From contig CP119326.1 in NCBI GenBank assembly GCA_029202665.1, positions 682,001-746,000 of the forward strand: DNA of 64,000 bases, written 5' to 3'. The stretch is from Candidatus Brevundimonas colombiensis (GTDB taxonomy: Bacteria > Pseudomonadota > Alphaproteobacteria > Caulobacterales > Caulobacteraceae). The notes below the pieces were generated by a model, which was given only the letters and a program-made list of their open reading frames with translations, did no database searches and was not told where the DNA came from. Shown here one piece after another: positions 18,273-27,527 of the stretch. Each line of letters begins with the position of its first letter. The stretch's first letter is position 1. A program made the translations under genes and the position numbers.

Positions 18273-19547
18273 ATGACGCGGCCCGATACGACACGACTGG
18301 TGATGAAGTTCGGCGGCACCTCCATGGGCGACCTCGAACGCATTCGTCGTGCGGCGCGCATCGTCGCCGCAGAGGCCGCGACCGGCAAGAAGGTCGCCGT
18401 CGTCGTCTCGGCCATGGCGGGAAAGACCAACGAACTGGTCGCCTGGACCGACGGGGCCGGCCCGGCCGGCGCGGGCCTTCCGCTGTCGGACGACGAATAT
18501 GACGTGGTGGTCGCCTCGGGCGAGCAGGTGACGTCGGGCCTGCTGGCCATGACGCTGCGCAACATGGGTCTGAATGCGCGCTCGTGGATGGGCTGGCAGG
18601 TGCCGATCGTCACCGACGACGCCCACGCCCGCGCCCGCATCATCGATATTCCCGGCGAGAAACTGGGCGCGGCCCTGGACGCGGGCGAGATCGCCGTCAT
18701 CCCCGGCTTCCAGGGCGTGACCCCGGACGGCAAGATCACCACCCTGGGCCGCGGCGGCTCCGACACCTCGGCGGTGGCGGTGGCGGCGGCGCTGGAATGC
18801 CCCTGCGACATCTATACCGACGTGGACGGCGTCTATACGACCGACCCACGCATCGAGAGCCGCGCCCGACGGCTGAACCGCGTCTCCTTCGAGGAGATGC
18901 TGGAGATGGCCTCCCTGGGGGCCAAGGTGCTTCAAACCCGCTCGGTCGAGCTCGCCATGGCCAAACAGGTGCCGGTGCGCGTGCTGTCCAGCTTTATCGA
19001 ACCTGACGAAAACGGCGCCCTGCCCCACGAGGCCGGCACCCTGATCTGCGACGAGGAGGAGATCGTGGAAAAACGCATCGTGTCCGGGGTGACCATGAGC
19101 CGCGACGAGGCCCGCATCACCCTGCTGGGACTGTCGGATCGGGTCGACGCGCCCGCCGACGTCTTCACCCGCCTGGCCGAAGCCAATGTGAACGTGGACA
19201 TGATCGTCCAGAGCCAGGCCCGCACCGCCAATACGGTCAACCTGACCTTCACCACCGGGCGCCGCGACGCCGTGCGCGCCGCCGAACTGATGAAGGCCGC
19301 GCAGGATCAGCTGAGCTTCGAGGAAATCCGCGTCGACGAGGACGTGGCCAAGGTGTCGGTCGTCGGCGTGGGCATGCGAAGCCATGCGGGCGTGGCCCAG
19401 ACCATGTTCAAGGCCCTGGCCGACAAGGGGGTCAAGTTCCAGGCCATCTCGACCTCGGAAATCAAGATCAGCGTCCTGATCGACGCCGCCTACGCCGAAC
19501 TGGCCGTGCGCGCCCTGCATTCGGCCTACGGTCTGGACGCGCTATAG
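18273..19547 (+). CDS. lysC: Aspartate kinase (two ACT domains)
   Basis: A 424-residue enzyme that phosphorylates aspartate, the first step to lysine, methionine and threonine. The nucleotide-binding motif KFGGTS is at 12-17, GRGGSDTSAVAVAAAL forms the active-site loop, and TDVDGVYTTDPR follows. Two C-terminal ACT domains (about 265-424, with TLLGLSDRVDAPADVF and VSVVGVGMRSHAGVA) point to feedback inhibition by lysine and/or threonine. Length fits the monofunctional class. ptsP follows 46 bp later in the same direction. Confidence 0.97.
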   Translation: MTRPDTTRLVMKFGGTSMGDLERIRRAARIVAAEAATGKKVAVVVSAMAGKTNELVAWTDGAGPAGAGLPLSDDEYDVVVASGEQVTSGLLAMTLRNMGLNARSWMGWQVPIVTDDAHARARIIDIPGEKLGAALDAGEIAVIPGFQGVTPDGKITTLGRGGSDTSAVAVAAALECPCDIYTDVDGVYTTDPRIESRARRLNRVSFEEMLEMASLGAKVLQTRSVELAMAKQVPVRVLSSFIEPDENGALPHEAGTLICDEEEIVEKRIVSGVTMSRDEARITLLGLSDRVDAPADVFTRLAEANVNVDMIVQSQARTANTVNLTFTTGRRDAVRAAELMKAAQDQLSFEEIRVDEDVAKVSVVGVGMRSHAGVAQTMFKALADKGVKFQAISTSEIKISVLIDAAYAELAVRALHSAYGLDAL

Positions 19548-19593
19548 GTGATCTGAAGAAAGCGCCTACATCAGACGAAAGGGCGCGGGAGAC

Positions 19594-21873
19594 ATGATGC
19601 CGGCAGGCGGCGCGATGACCAGGGGACCTCGGATCCTCCTGCGCCAGATCCGCGAGGCTCTGGGGGGAGCGGGTGCGGGCGCCACGCCGGCGCAGGACCG
19701 GCTGAACATGGTCGTCCGCATCATCGCCCGCTCGATGGTCGCCGAGGTCTGCTCCATCTATCTGCGCCGCGCCTCGGGCGAGCTGGAGCTGTTCGCCACC
19801 GAGGGCCTGAACCCCGAGGCCGTGCACAATACCCGGCTGCGGCCCGGCGAGGGCCTGGTGGGCGAGGTGGCCCGCATGGCCCAGCCGATCAGCCTGTCGG
19901 ACGCGCCGTCGCACCCGGCCTTCTCCTATCGCCCGGAAACGGGCGAAGACCCCTATCACGCCTTTCTGGGCGCCCCCTTGCTGCGCGGCGGACGGGCCAT
20001 CGGGGTCCTGGTCGTCCAAAACCGCACCGAGCGGCGCTATGACGAGGAGGAGGTCGAGGACATCCAGACCATCGCCATGGTCCTGTCCGAGACGGTGTCT
20101 TCCGGCGAACTGCTGGATCAGGACGAACTGCGCGACGTCGAACTGGCGCCCCATCGGCCCGAACGGCTGAAAGGCCAGAAGTTCGCCGACGGTCTGGCCT
20201 TCGGCCATGTGGTCCTGCACGAGGCGCCCCTGGCCCCCGAACGTCTGCTGTCCGACGATCCGGCGATGGAGGAGGCGCGGCTGAAGCTGGGTCTCGCCAC
20301 GCTGAAGACCGGCCTGGACGTTATGCTGGACAAGGGTCAGGGTCTGGCCGGTCCCTCGTTCGAGGTGCTGGAGACCTATCGCATGTTCGCCGACGACCGG
20401 GGCTGGAACCGGTCGCTGGAAGAGGCCGTTCGCAACGGCCTGACGGCGGAAGCCGCCGTGGACCGGGTCAGGAACGAACACCGCGCCCGCTTCGCCCAGG
20501 CGCGCGACCCCTATATCCGCGAGCGGCTGCACGACTTTGAGGACCTGGCCAACCGGCTGCTTCGGGTGCTGGCGGGCGACAAGCCGGGCGAGCGCGAACT
20601 GCCCGACGACGCCATTCTGGTGGCCCGTAACCTTGGCCCCGCCGATCTGCTGGAATATCCGCGCGACAAGCTGAAGGGCCTGTTGCTGGAGGAAGGATCG
20701 GCGGCCAGCCACGCCGCCATCGTGGCCCGCGCCCTTCAGATTCCCTGCGTCGGCCGCCTGATGGGGCTGCGCGACCGGCTGTCGGAAGGCGACATGATCA
20801 TCGCCGACGGCGAGACGGGCGAGGCCTATCTGCGGCCCCGCCCTGACATGCTGGAGGCCGTCCAGTCGCGCATGGCCGTGCGCGAGCAGCGCCAGGCCGA
20901 GTTCGCCCAGCTGCGCGATGTTCCGGCGGTGACGCTGGACGGACAGCGGATCACGGTGCTGACCAATGCGGGCCTGGCCGTCGATCTGGAGAATATGGTG
21001 GAGACGGGCGCGGAGGGCATCGGCCTGTTTCGCACCGAATTCCAGTTCATGGTGTCCGACGAACTGCCGCGTCTGAACACCCAGACGGCGCTTTACAAGC
21101 TGGTGCTGGATGCAGCAGGCGACAAGCCGGTCACCTTCCGCACCCTGGACATCGGCGGCGACAAGGTGCTGCCCTATCTGGAGGCCGAGCGGGAGGAAAA
21201 TCCGGCGCTGGGTCGGCGCGCCATCCGTCTGGGTCTGGACCGGCCGTCGCTGTTGCGGATGCAGTTGCGCGCCCTTTTGGCGGCGGGGGCCGGACGCGAA
21301 CTGCGCGTCATGTTCCCGATGATCGCCACGGTGGACGAGTTCCGGGCCGCGCGCGAACTGGTCGACATCGAATGCGCCTGGGCGCGGCGTCGCGGACGGG
21401 CGCTTCCGGCCCTGCTGCGGGTCGGGGCAATGGTCGAGTGCCCGTCCCTGCTGTGGCATCTGGACGCCCTGCTGCCCCTGACGGATTTCGTGTCGATCGG
21501 CACCAATGACCTGTTCCAGTACATGTACGCCGCCGACCGAACCAATCCCCTGGTGTCGGACCGTTATGATCCCCTGTCGCCGCCAACGCTGCGTGCGCTC
21601 CAGACCATCCAGAAGGCTTGCGCCGACACCGGCACGCCGGTCTCGATCTGCGGAGAGCTGGCCGGCCGGCCGCTGGAGGCCTTCGCCCTGATCACCCTGG
21701 GCTTCACCCGTCTGTCGGCCCCGGCGGGGGGCGTGGGGCCGGTCAAGCGGATGATCCTGTCGGCGGACCTGAGCGCGGCGCGGCGCGGCATGGCCAATCT
21801 GCTGAACCTGTCCACCGGTTCGGTCAGGAACGAGATCCAATCCCTGGCGCGCAAGCTTAACGTCTCGGTCTGA
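19594..21873 (+). CDS. ptsP: Phosphoenolpyruvate-protein phosphotransferase with GAF domain (EI-Ntr)
   Basis: A 759-residue protein of the nitrogen PTS. Order: GAF sensory domain (about 30-170), EI N-terminal HPr-interaction domain, phospho-accepting H373 in GSAASHAAIVAR, and the PEP-binding barrel ending with the active-site cysteine in VSICGELAGRP. It autophosphorylates from PEP and passes phosphate to NPr. In Caulobacter the homologue responds to glutamine and influences (p)ppGpp and the cell cycle. The codon at 19594 starts MMPAGGAMT; 19615 (MTRGPRI) is an alternative start. No other PTS gene is nearby. Confidence 0.95.
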   Translation: MMPAGGAMTRGPRILLRQIREALGGAGAGATPAQDRLNMVVRIIARSMVAEVCSIYLRRASGELELFATEGLNPEAVHNTRLRPGEGLVGEVARMAQPISLSDAPSHPAFSYRPETGEDPYHAFLGAPLLRGGRAIGVLVVQNRTERRYDEEEVEDIQTIAMVLSETVSSGELLDQDELRDVELAPHRPERLKGQKFADGLAFGHVVLHEAPLAPERLLSDDPAMEEARLKLGLATLKTGLDVMLDKGQGLAGPSFEVLETYRMFADDRGWNRSLEEAVRNGLTAEAAVDRVRNEHRARFAQARDPYIRERLHDFEDLANRLLRVLAGDKPGERELPDDAILVARNLGPADLLEYPRDKLKGLLLEEGSAASHAAIVARALQIPCVGRLMGLRDRLSEGDMIIADGETGEAYLRPRPDMLEAVQSRMAVREQRQAEFAQLRDVPAVTLDGQRITVLTNAGLAVDLENMVETGAEGIGLFRTEFQFMVSDELPRLNTQTALYKLVLDAAGDKPVTFRTLDIGGDKVLPYLEAEREENPALGRRAIRLGLDRPSLLRMQLRALLAAGAGRELRVMFPMIATVDEFRAARELVDIECAWARRRGRALPALLRVGAMVECPSLLWHLDALLPLTDFVSIGTNDLFQYMYAADRTNPLVSDRYDPLSPPTLRALQTIQKACADTGTPVSICGELAGRPLEAFALITLGFTRLSAPAGGVGPVKRMILSADLSAARRGMANLLNLSTGSVRNEIQSLARKLNVSV

Positions 21874-21973
21874 GCGCATCGGCGGCGTTGCTGGCGATGT
21901 CGCAATCGTCTATCTCGGCGGTTGTTGCACGACCGTTTGAACGCGGTTCTGCCCGGACAGGGATTCAGGCCTG

Positions 21974-23083
21974 ATGGCGTCGAATGCGGGGATCGCCCCC
22001 GATGCGTTGAAGACCGTCGCGGACGGCGCGGATCCGACCGCCGCCTTCGCCGACGCCGCCAGCTTCGGCGAAGGTCTGCGCCACATCCGCGACCGGTCGG
22101 GCAAGTCGATGGCCGAACTGGCCGCCGAGACCAAGGTGAATCGTCGTTTCCTGACCGCCCTGGAACAGGGGGACTGGTCGTCCCTGCCCTCGCGCGTCTT
22201 CGCCCTGGGCTATGTGCGGGCCTATGCCTCGGCCCTCGGGCTGGACGAACAGCTGGCGGTCGAGCGGTTCAAGCGCGAAAGCCCCGACACCTCGGCGCCG
22301 CTGAAGGCGCCCATCGGCATCGCCTTCCAGGACGTGCGCCGTCAGTCGCCCCGCATCGTCGCCGGGATCGCCGTCGTGGCCCTCGCGGTGATCGGCTGGA
22401 ACGTGTTCCAGCGGATCAGCCTGCGCCAGACCGCCCACCCCTCCGACATCGCCGTGGCGCCCCAGACCTGGGCCGGCGGAAACGCGGCCGACCCCCGGTT
22501 CGCCCTCAGCGCGCCCATGGCCGCGCCGCCCGACCAGACCACGCCCGCCCCCTACATCACCCGCGGCCTGGAGGCGGAACTGACCGGCGTCGATCCAGCC
22601 GATCCCGCAGCCTTGGCCGCCGCCGCGAACGCCGCGCCGGTGCAGAAGGCCTTCAACCCGCGCGGCGCCGTCTATGGCGCGCCCGCCAACGCCTCCATGG
22701 TGGTGATCCAGGCCCGCCACGCCGGGGCCCTTGTCGTGCGGCTGGGCGACGGGCAGGCCCTGTTCGCGCGCCAGATGGCGCCGGGCGAGGCCTGGCGCGC
22801 GCCGACCGGCGTGGCCGCCACGGTGGACGTCTCCGATCCGGCGGCGTTCGACGTCTATCTGAACGGGGAATACGGCGGTCCGCTGGCCGGGGTGCTGACG
22901 CCCCTGGCCCAGTTGAACAGCCGCGCCGACCAGACCGCACGACAGCTGGCGGCGGTTCAGGCCCGCGCCCAAGCCCAGGCCCAGGCTCAGGCCCAGGCCG
23001 CTCAGGCGCGAATTCAGGCGGCCGCGACGCCCCCCGCAACGCCTGCCGCCGCCCCCTCGCCCGCCCCGACCGCGCCGAACTGA
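21974..23083 (+). CDS. RodZ-like helix-turn-helix membrane protein (DUF4115)
   Basis: A 369-residue bitopic protein. A cytoplasmic Cro-type helix-turn-helix (about 31-95, GEGLRHIRDRSGKSMAELAA then FLTALEQGDW) is followed by one membrane helix (127-145), a periplasmic linker, and a beta domain near 230-300 of the DUF4115 type. The last 50 residues are Ala/Gln/Pro-rich. RodZ anchors MreB in rod-shaped cells; whether this is the RodZ orthologue or another HTH_25/DUF4115 protein needs phylogeny. ispG follows 48 bp later, the same order as in many alphaproteobacteria. Confidence 0.82.
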   Translation: MASNAGIAPDALKTVADGADPTAAFADAASFGEGLRHIRDRSGKSMAELAAETKVNRRFLTALEQGDWSSLPSRVFALGYVRAYASALGLDEQLAVERFKRESPDTSAPLKAPIGIAFQDVRRQSPRIVAGIAVVALAVIGWNVFQRISLRQTAHPSDIAVAPQTWAGGNAADPRFALSAPMAAPPDQTTPAPYITRGLEAELTGVDPADPAALAAAANAAPVQKAFNPRGAVYGAPANASMVVIQARHAGALVVRLGDGQALFARQMAPGEAWRAPTGVAATVDVSDPAAFDVYLNGEYGGPLAGVLTPLAQLNSRADQTARQLAAVQARAQAQAQAQAQAAQARIQAAATPPATPAAAPSPAPTAPN

Positions 23084-23131
23084 TCGGTCCGCCGTGGTCC
23101 CGCCGTCATCATCGGCCTATATGAGCACACG

Positions 23132-24268
23132 ATGAGCGACCATACCCACGTCCGCCCCTGGCGCCATATCGAGCGCCGCAAGAGCCGCCAGATCCGCGTC
23201 GGCTCCGTCCTGGTGGGCGGCGACGCCCCGATCAGCGTCCAGTCGATGACCAATACGCCGACCTCCGATGCGGCCGCGACCCTTGACCAGATTCGCCAGC
23301 TGGAAGAGGCGGGCGCCGATATCGTGCGTGTCTCCTGCCCCGATGTGGAGTCCACCGCCGCCTTCAAGACCATCGCGCGCGAGGCCAAGGTTCCATTGGT
23401 CGCCGACATCCATTTCCACTACAAGCGCGGCATCGAGGCGGCCGAGGCGGGCGCCGCCTGCCTGAGGATCAATCCCGGCAATATCGGCAGCTCCGACCGG
23501 GTGCGCGACGTCATACAGGCGGCCCGCGACAACGGCTGCTCCATGCGGATCGGCGTCAACGCCGGGTCGCTGGAGAAGGAGCTGCTGGAAAAATACGGCG
23601 AGCCCTGCCCCGACGCCATGGTCGAGAGCGCGCTGAACCACGCCCGCATCCTGCAGGACAACGACTTCCACGAGTTCAAGATTTCGGTGAAGGCGTCCGA
23701 CCCCTTCCTGACCGTCGCCGCCTATCAGCAGCTGGCCGAGGCCATCGACTGCCCCCTGCACCTGGGCGTGACCGAGGCGGGTCCGTTGCGCACCGGCACG
23801 ATCAAGTCGGCCATCGGCATGGGGTCGATGCTGTGGGCGGGGATCGGCGACACCATCCGCGTGTCGCTGGCGGCCGATCCGGTCGAAGAGATCAAGGTCG
23901 GCTTCGACATACTGAAGTCGCTGGGCCTGCGTCACCGGGGCGTCAACATCATCGCCTGCCCGTCCTGCGCGCGCCAGGGTTTCAACGTCATCGAGACGGT
24001 GGCGGTGCTGGAAGAAAAACTGGCCCATATCTCCACGCCCATGAGCCTGTCGGTGATCGGCTGCGTCGTGAACGGGCCGGGCGAGGCGCTCTACACCGAC
24101 ATCGGCTTCACCGGCGGCGGCAAGGGCGCGGGCATGATCTATCTGAACGGCAAGATCGCCCACAAACAGGCCAACGACGGCATGATCGACCACATCGTCG
24201 CCCTGGTCGAGGAAAAGGCGGCCGAGTTGAACGCCGCCCGCGCCGCCGAGGTTCAGCCGGCGGAATAG
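23132..24268 (+). CDS. ispG: 4-hydroxy-3-methylbut-2-enyl-diphosphate synthase (flavodoxin)
   Basis: A 378-residue iron-sulfur enzyme of the MEP isoprenoid pathway. It converts methylerythritol cyclodiphosphate to HMBPP. The N-terminal TIM barrel begins RIGSVLVGGDAPISVQSM-like. The C-terminal [4Fe-4S] ligands are all present: C276 and C279 (CPSC), C311 (GCVVNGPGE) and E318. This is the two-domain form usual in proteobacteria. Length fits the family. Confidence 0.97.
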   Translation: MSDHTHVRPWRHIERRKSRQIRVGSVLVGGDAPISVQSMTNTPTSDAAATLDQIRQLEEAGADIVRVSCPDVESTAAFKTIAREAKVPLVADIHFHYKRGIEAAEAGAACLRINPGNIGSSDRVRDVIQAARDNGCSMRIGVNAGSLEKELLEKYGEPCPDAMVESALNHARILQDNDFHEFKISVKASDPFLTVAAYQQLAEAIDCPLHLGVTEAGPLRTGTIKSAIGMGSMLWAGIGDTIRVSLAADPVEEIKVGFDILKSLGLRHRGVNIIACPSCARQGFNVIETVAVLEEKLAHISTPMSLSVIGCVVNGPGEALYTDIGFTGGGKGAGMIYLNGKIAHKQANDGMIDHIVALVEEKAAELNAARAAEVQPAE

Positions 24269-24367
24269 GCATCCGCGCGCTCCTACCGGTAGCAACCTTC
24301 ACAGTCTCCGCGCTAAAGACGTAGATCGGCTTTGACCGATTCTCGTTATTCCTCGGGGGAAATCAAA

Positions 24368-24952
24368 ATGAAATCGAATATCTTCGCTGGCTTGGCCGTG
24401 ATGGGCCTGCTCGGCCTTGGCGCCTGCGCGACATCGGAGGATATCGTCCCGGTGCCCTATGCTGTCAGCACCGCGACCGCGACGCCGGGCGCGCAGAACA
24501 TTCGCGTCACTGTCGCCTCCAGCGACGCCCGCACGGAAAATCGTGCGCGAATCGGCGTCCAGATCAACGGTTACGGCATGGAGATGGCCGCGATCCGGTC
24601 TCAGGTCGAGGTGACCGATATCGTGCGCGACGCCATCTCCGCCGAGCTGCGTCAACGCGGCTATCAGGTGGGTGACGCCGGCGCGCGCGTGAACGCCGAG
24701 GTTACGACCTTCTACAACGACTTCTCGGTGGGAATGCTGGCGGGCAAGTCCAAGGCCGATGTCGGTCTGACCGTGACCGTGACCAACGCTTCAGGCGCAG
24801 AAGTTTATCGCCGCGCGATCGCCGGACAGGCCGAGCGGACCGTGCAATTGGCCAATGGCGGCAATGCAGCCACGACGCTGTCTCAGGCCTTGAGTCTGGC
24901 CCTGAAGGAACTGATGGCCGATCCAGCCTTCGTCGCCGCCTTGACGCGCTGA
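24368..24952 (+). CDS. YajG-like lipoprotein
   Basis: A 194-residue protein with a lipobox LLGLGACA (Cys20). The mature part resembles the YajG lipoprotein family: REIVRDAISAEL-like VTDIVRDAISAELRQRGYQV, then the repeat-like LTVTVTNASGAEVYRRAIAGQ. It is probably anchored in the outer or inner membrane facing the periplasm; the function is unknown. A GGGGGAAATCAAA stretch upstream supports the ATG at 24368, rather than an in-frame start 36 bases earlier that would bury the signal peptide. A shared terminator follows. Confidence 0.8.
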   Translation: MKSNIFAGLAVMGLLGLGACATSEDIVPVPYAVSTATATPGAQNIRVTVASSDARTENRARIGVQINGYGMEMAAIRSQVEVTDIVRDAISAELRQRGYQVGDAGARVNAEVTTFYNDFSVGMLAGKSKADVGLTVTVTNASGAEVYRRAIAGQAERTVQLANGGNAATTLSQALSLALKELMADPAFVAALTR

Positions 24953-24960
24953 GGAAGGAA

Positions 24961-24989
24961 GGGCGGGACGCGGATCGCGCATCCCGCCC
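24961..24989. terminator. Shared hairpin between convergent lipoprotein genes
   Basis: GGGCGGGA..GCG pairs with CGC..TCCCGCCC (one internal mismatch). The hairpin fills the gap between two convergent genes and can serve both strands. T-rich tracts are weak on either side. Confidence 0.65.
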
Positions 24990-24995
24990 CCTGTC

Positions 24996-25481
24996 TTAGG
25001 CGCCGAACGCGCGCTTGCAGATTTCCTGGCCGAACGCGCCGGTCATCTGCTCCTCGGCCTGGCTCATGCCTGCGGCCGCGATCAGGCCGCCGCCGCCGAC
25101 GGAGCGTGCGATATCAAAGTCCGCGACTTTCTGGCCGGTCGCCGGATCGATCAGCACGGCCTGCCCCTTGATGACGTTGGAATCCCCGACCAGGAAGGTC
25201 ATGGCCGGATTGGCGCGCTTGAATTCGATGATGCGAACCTCGAGCCGCAGCGGCGTCGCGCCCTTGGCGCATTTGTCCATTTCTTCACGGACCTGGGTGG
25301 CGAAAACCTGATCGAAGTCGGCCGAGACATTGTCCGGGCGGCTGGTTAGGACGATTTGTCCAACCGACATGCGCGCCGCCTGTTCACGCGGCATCGCCAG
25401 AATAGTGTCGCCGCTGCCCGACGAAACGCAGCCGCTAACGCAAAGCGCCGCCAAGGCCGCGCCAACATATTGAAGTTTCAT
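24996..25481 (-). CDS. Putative lipoprotein, function unknown
   Basis: A 161-residue protein with a signal peptide ending VSGCVSSG (Cys18 lipidation site). The mature chain contains FDQVFATQVREEMDKCAKGATPLRLEVRI and VLIDPATGQKVADFDIARSVGGGGLIAAAG, a layout seen in small periplasmic lipoproteins that share the GNA1162/YajG/CsgG-like fold. That comparison is weak, and I would call it hypothetical. Two cysteines remain in the mature protein. It is convergent with the YajG-like gene. Confidence 0.75.
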   Translation of the reverse strand: MKLQYVGAALAALCVSGCVSSGSGDTILAMPREQAARMSVGQIVLTSRPDNVSADFDQVFATQVREEMDKCAKGATPLRLEVRIIEFKRANPAMTFLVGDSNVIKGQAVLIDPATGQKVADFDIARSVGGGGLIAAAGMSQAEEQMTGAFGQEICKRAFGA

Positions 25482-25552
25482 AATAAGCCCCTCGCGCAAA
25501 ACCGCGCCGGGCGAAGATACCTGGAAACGCAGCGTGCGCAACCGGGCGTATG

Positions 25553-26329
25553 TCAGATCAGTTTGAACAGCCGAAGCGCCTGGTAGCCCGCCGACAGCAG
25601 CACCACCGCGCCGACGCCGTAGGTCAAGACGCGACGCGGCGCGATGCGGGCGATGACGCCGGCCAGCGGCGCTGCGAACAGACCGCCGACCACCAGGCCA
25701 AGCACGGCCATGGCGTGGCTGGAGATGGCCTCGGCCTCCTTCCAGTGGCCGGTCAGCAGGGCGACCAGGAAGGTGGCGGAAATGGCCGAGGTGACGAAGA
25801 ATTCGGCCGTATTGGTCGTGCCGATCGACACGCGAGGGTCTTGGCCGGTGCCGACCAGGGTCGTCGTGACCGTGGGTCCCCAGCCGCCGCCGCCGACCGC
25901 ATCGAAGAAGCCGCCCACCAGACCGAGAGGTCCGGCGAACTTTCTCGGGAATATCCGTTCGCGCGTCTGACGGGTGGCGCGCCAGATGATGACCAGGCCC
26001 ATGACGGCCAGATAGGCGGTGATCCACGGACGGATGGCGTCGCCATCGATGCTGGTCAGGACAAAGGCCCCGATCCCGCCGCCGACTACCCCGCCCAGGG
26101 CCAGGGGCGCGAAGAGCTTCCAGTTCACGTTCTTGTTGACGGTGTGAGAGCCGGCCGAGGCGGCGGTGGTGAAGACCTCTGCTGCGTGAACACTGGCCGA
26201 GGCGGTAGCGGGCGGCACCCCGAACGACAGCAGGACGGTCGAGGAGATCACCCCATAGGCCATGCCCAGGGCGCCATCGACGATCTGCGCCAGAAACCCG
26301 ACGGCGAGGAAGAGAAGGAAATCTTGCAT
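25553..26329 (-). CDS. TauE/SafE-family sulfite/organosulfur exporter
   Basis: A 258-residue inner-membrane protein with seven to eight helices. The N-terminal half (FLAVGFLAQIVDGALGMAYGVISS) and the C-terminal half (GGFFDAVGGGGWGPTVTTTL) show the internal duplication of the TauE/SafE (DUF81) family, which moves sulfite, sulfoacetate or other sulfur anions. The Rrf2 regulator gene lies 31 bp upstream on the same strand, so the pair is probably an operon whose control is by sulfur or redox state. Confidence 0.9.
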   Translation of the reverse strand: MQDFLLFLAVGFLAQIVDGALGMAYGVISSTVLLSFGVPPATASASVHAAEVFTTAASAGSHTVNKNVNWKLFAPLALGGVVGGGIGAFVLTSIDGDAIRPWITAYLAVMGLVIIWRATRQTRERIFPRKFAGPLGLVGGFFDAVGGGGWGPTVTTTLVGTGQDPRVSIGTTNTAEFFVTSAISATFLVALLTGHWKEAEAISSHAMAVLGLVVGGLFAAPLAGVIARIAPRRVLTYGVGAVVLLSAGYQALRLFKLI

Positions 26330-26360
26330 GACGGCCCCAAAGATGCGCGAACGGTGCGGT

Positions 26361-26801
26361 CTATTTTCCTAGCGGGTCAATAGGAGAAGAATTGACGGCG
26401 GCTTGCAGCAGGGATCGCGCCTCGAACACCGCCGCCAGAGCATCGCGCCCGTCGCGAAGCACAGGTTGAAGCGGACAGGTCTCGACATCGGGGCAGGTCT
26501 CGCAGGGACCATAGGCGGTGCGCGAGGCGCAGGGCGCCAGGGCCAGCGGCCCCTCCAGCGCGCGGATCACGTCGGCGAAGCTGATGGCGTCGGCCGGGGC
26601 CGCAAGGCTGTAGCCGCCCGACCGCCCGCGCCTGGAGACCAGCAACTGCTGTCGCCGCAGGTCCAGAAGGATGGCCTCCAGAAACTTGCGCGGGGCGGCG
26701 GCCGCCTCGGCGATCTCGGCGATGGTCGCCGGCCCGCCCCCCGGCAGGCCGGCCAGATGGACCATGGCGCGCAACGCATAGCGGGACCGATTGGACAGCA
26801 T
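26361..26801 (-). CDS. Rrf2-family transcriptional regulator
   Basis: A 146-residue winged-helix regulator. The N-terminus MLSNRSRYALRAMVHLA and the wing VSRRGRSGGYSLAA (56-69) define the family. Four cysteines (C91, C100, C103, C109) form a cluster CxxxxxxxxCxxCxxxxxC, so binding of an iron-sulfur cluster as in IscR or RsrR is possible. It probably controls its own transcript and the downstream TauE/SafE gene. Confidence 0.9.
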   Translation of the reverse strand: MLSNRSRYALRAMVHLAGLPGGGPATIAEIAEAAAAPRKFLEAILLDLRRQQLLVSRRGRSGGYSLAAPADAISFADVIRALEGPLALAPCASRTAYGPCETCPDVETCPLQPVLRDGRDALAAVFEARSLLQAAVNSSPIDPLGK

Positions 26802-26861
26802 GGCCTGTGATCGCGCGCCGCCGCGATGGGCGCAAGACGCGATCGTCCGGCCCGACCACCG

Positions 26862-27494
26862 TCACCCGGCCTGACCGAGGCGGGCGACAGCCTCCAGAAT
26901 CTGAGCGGCGTTGTAGGGTTTCAGCACCAGGGCCTCGGCCAGATCCGCGTGACGGGCCGCCGCGCTGACGTCGCCGGAGATGAAGATGACCCGCACGTCC
27001 CACCGGGCGGTCAGAACCTCGGCCAGTTCGACGCCGGTCATCTCGCCCGACAGATTGATGTCCAGCAGGGCCGCGTCGATGGCGTGCAGGGCCGCGGCGG
27101 CCTCGGCGACGGCGGCGCTGTGGAAGGGGCCGACGACGCTGTGCCCCGCCTCGGTCAGCAGTTCCGTCAGGCTGGCGGCGGCATCGGCGTCGTCCTCGAC
27201 CACCAGAAGCGTCAGGGCCTGGGCGTTCTCGCGCGGAGCCGCGTCCTGCGCCGCGTCCGGGACCTGGCGCGTCACCACGGCCCGCAGGTCCCGCCAGATC
27301 TCGGCCGACGACCGGTCGATGTCCAGATCATAGATGGCGGCCATGGCCTTCAGCTCGCGCGCATCCTCGGGCGACAGATCGCCGTCGGTCTGGGCGAGAC
27401 GGGTGTCGTAGAGCCGGCACAGGCGCTCTACGCTGCCGGCGAGGGGATCGGCGCCGGCGTTGTCGGGTTCGGTAATGGGCGGGCGGTCGAACAT
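26862..27494 (-). CDS. Response regulator with C-terminal receiver domain
   Basis: A 210-residue protein with an uncommon layout. The first 90 residues are mostly helical and match no output domain I recognise. Residues about 95-205 are a receiver: acidic pair D101-D102 after LLVVE, phospho-acceptor D145 in LLDINLSG, and K192 in VLKPYN. PhyR also carries its receiver at the C-terminus, but the N-terminus here is too short for a sigma-like domain and lacks its motifs. A strong Shine-Dalgarno (AAGGAGG) precedes the ATG. No histidine kinase is adjacent. Confidence 0.85.
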   Translation of the reverse strand: MFDRPPITEPDNAGADPLAGSVERLCRLYDTRLAQTDGDLSPEDARELKAMAAIYDLDIDRSSAEIWRDLRAVVTRQVPDAAQDAAPRENAQALTLLVVEDDADAAASLTELLTEAGHSVVGPFHSAAVAEAAAALHAIDAALLDINLSGEMTGVELAEVLTARWDVRVIFISGDVSAAARHADLAEALVLKPYNAAQILEAVARLGQAG

Positions 27495-27527
27495 GGGAGC
27501 CTCCTTACAGCCTTGCCTTGCGATCAG

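Noticed and set aside
22975..23040. Repeated GCCCAGGCC-type motif
   Set aside because: It is the Ala/Gln-rich C-terminal tail of the RodZ-like protein, a coding low-complexity run and not a separate repeat.
24283..24292. CTACCGGTAG palindrome after ispG
   Set aside because: Ten bases only, with no T tract or conserved context; too short to call a terminator or operator.
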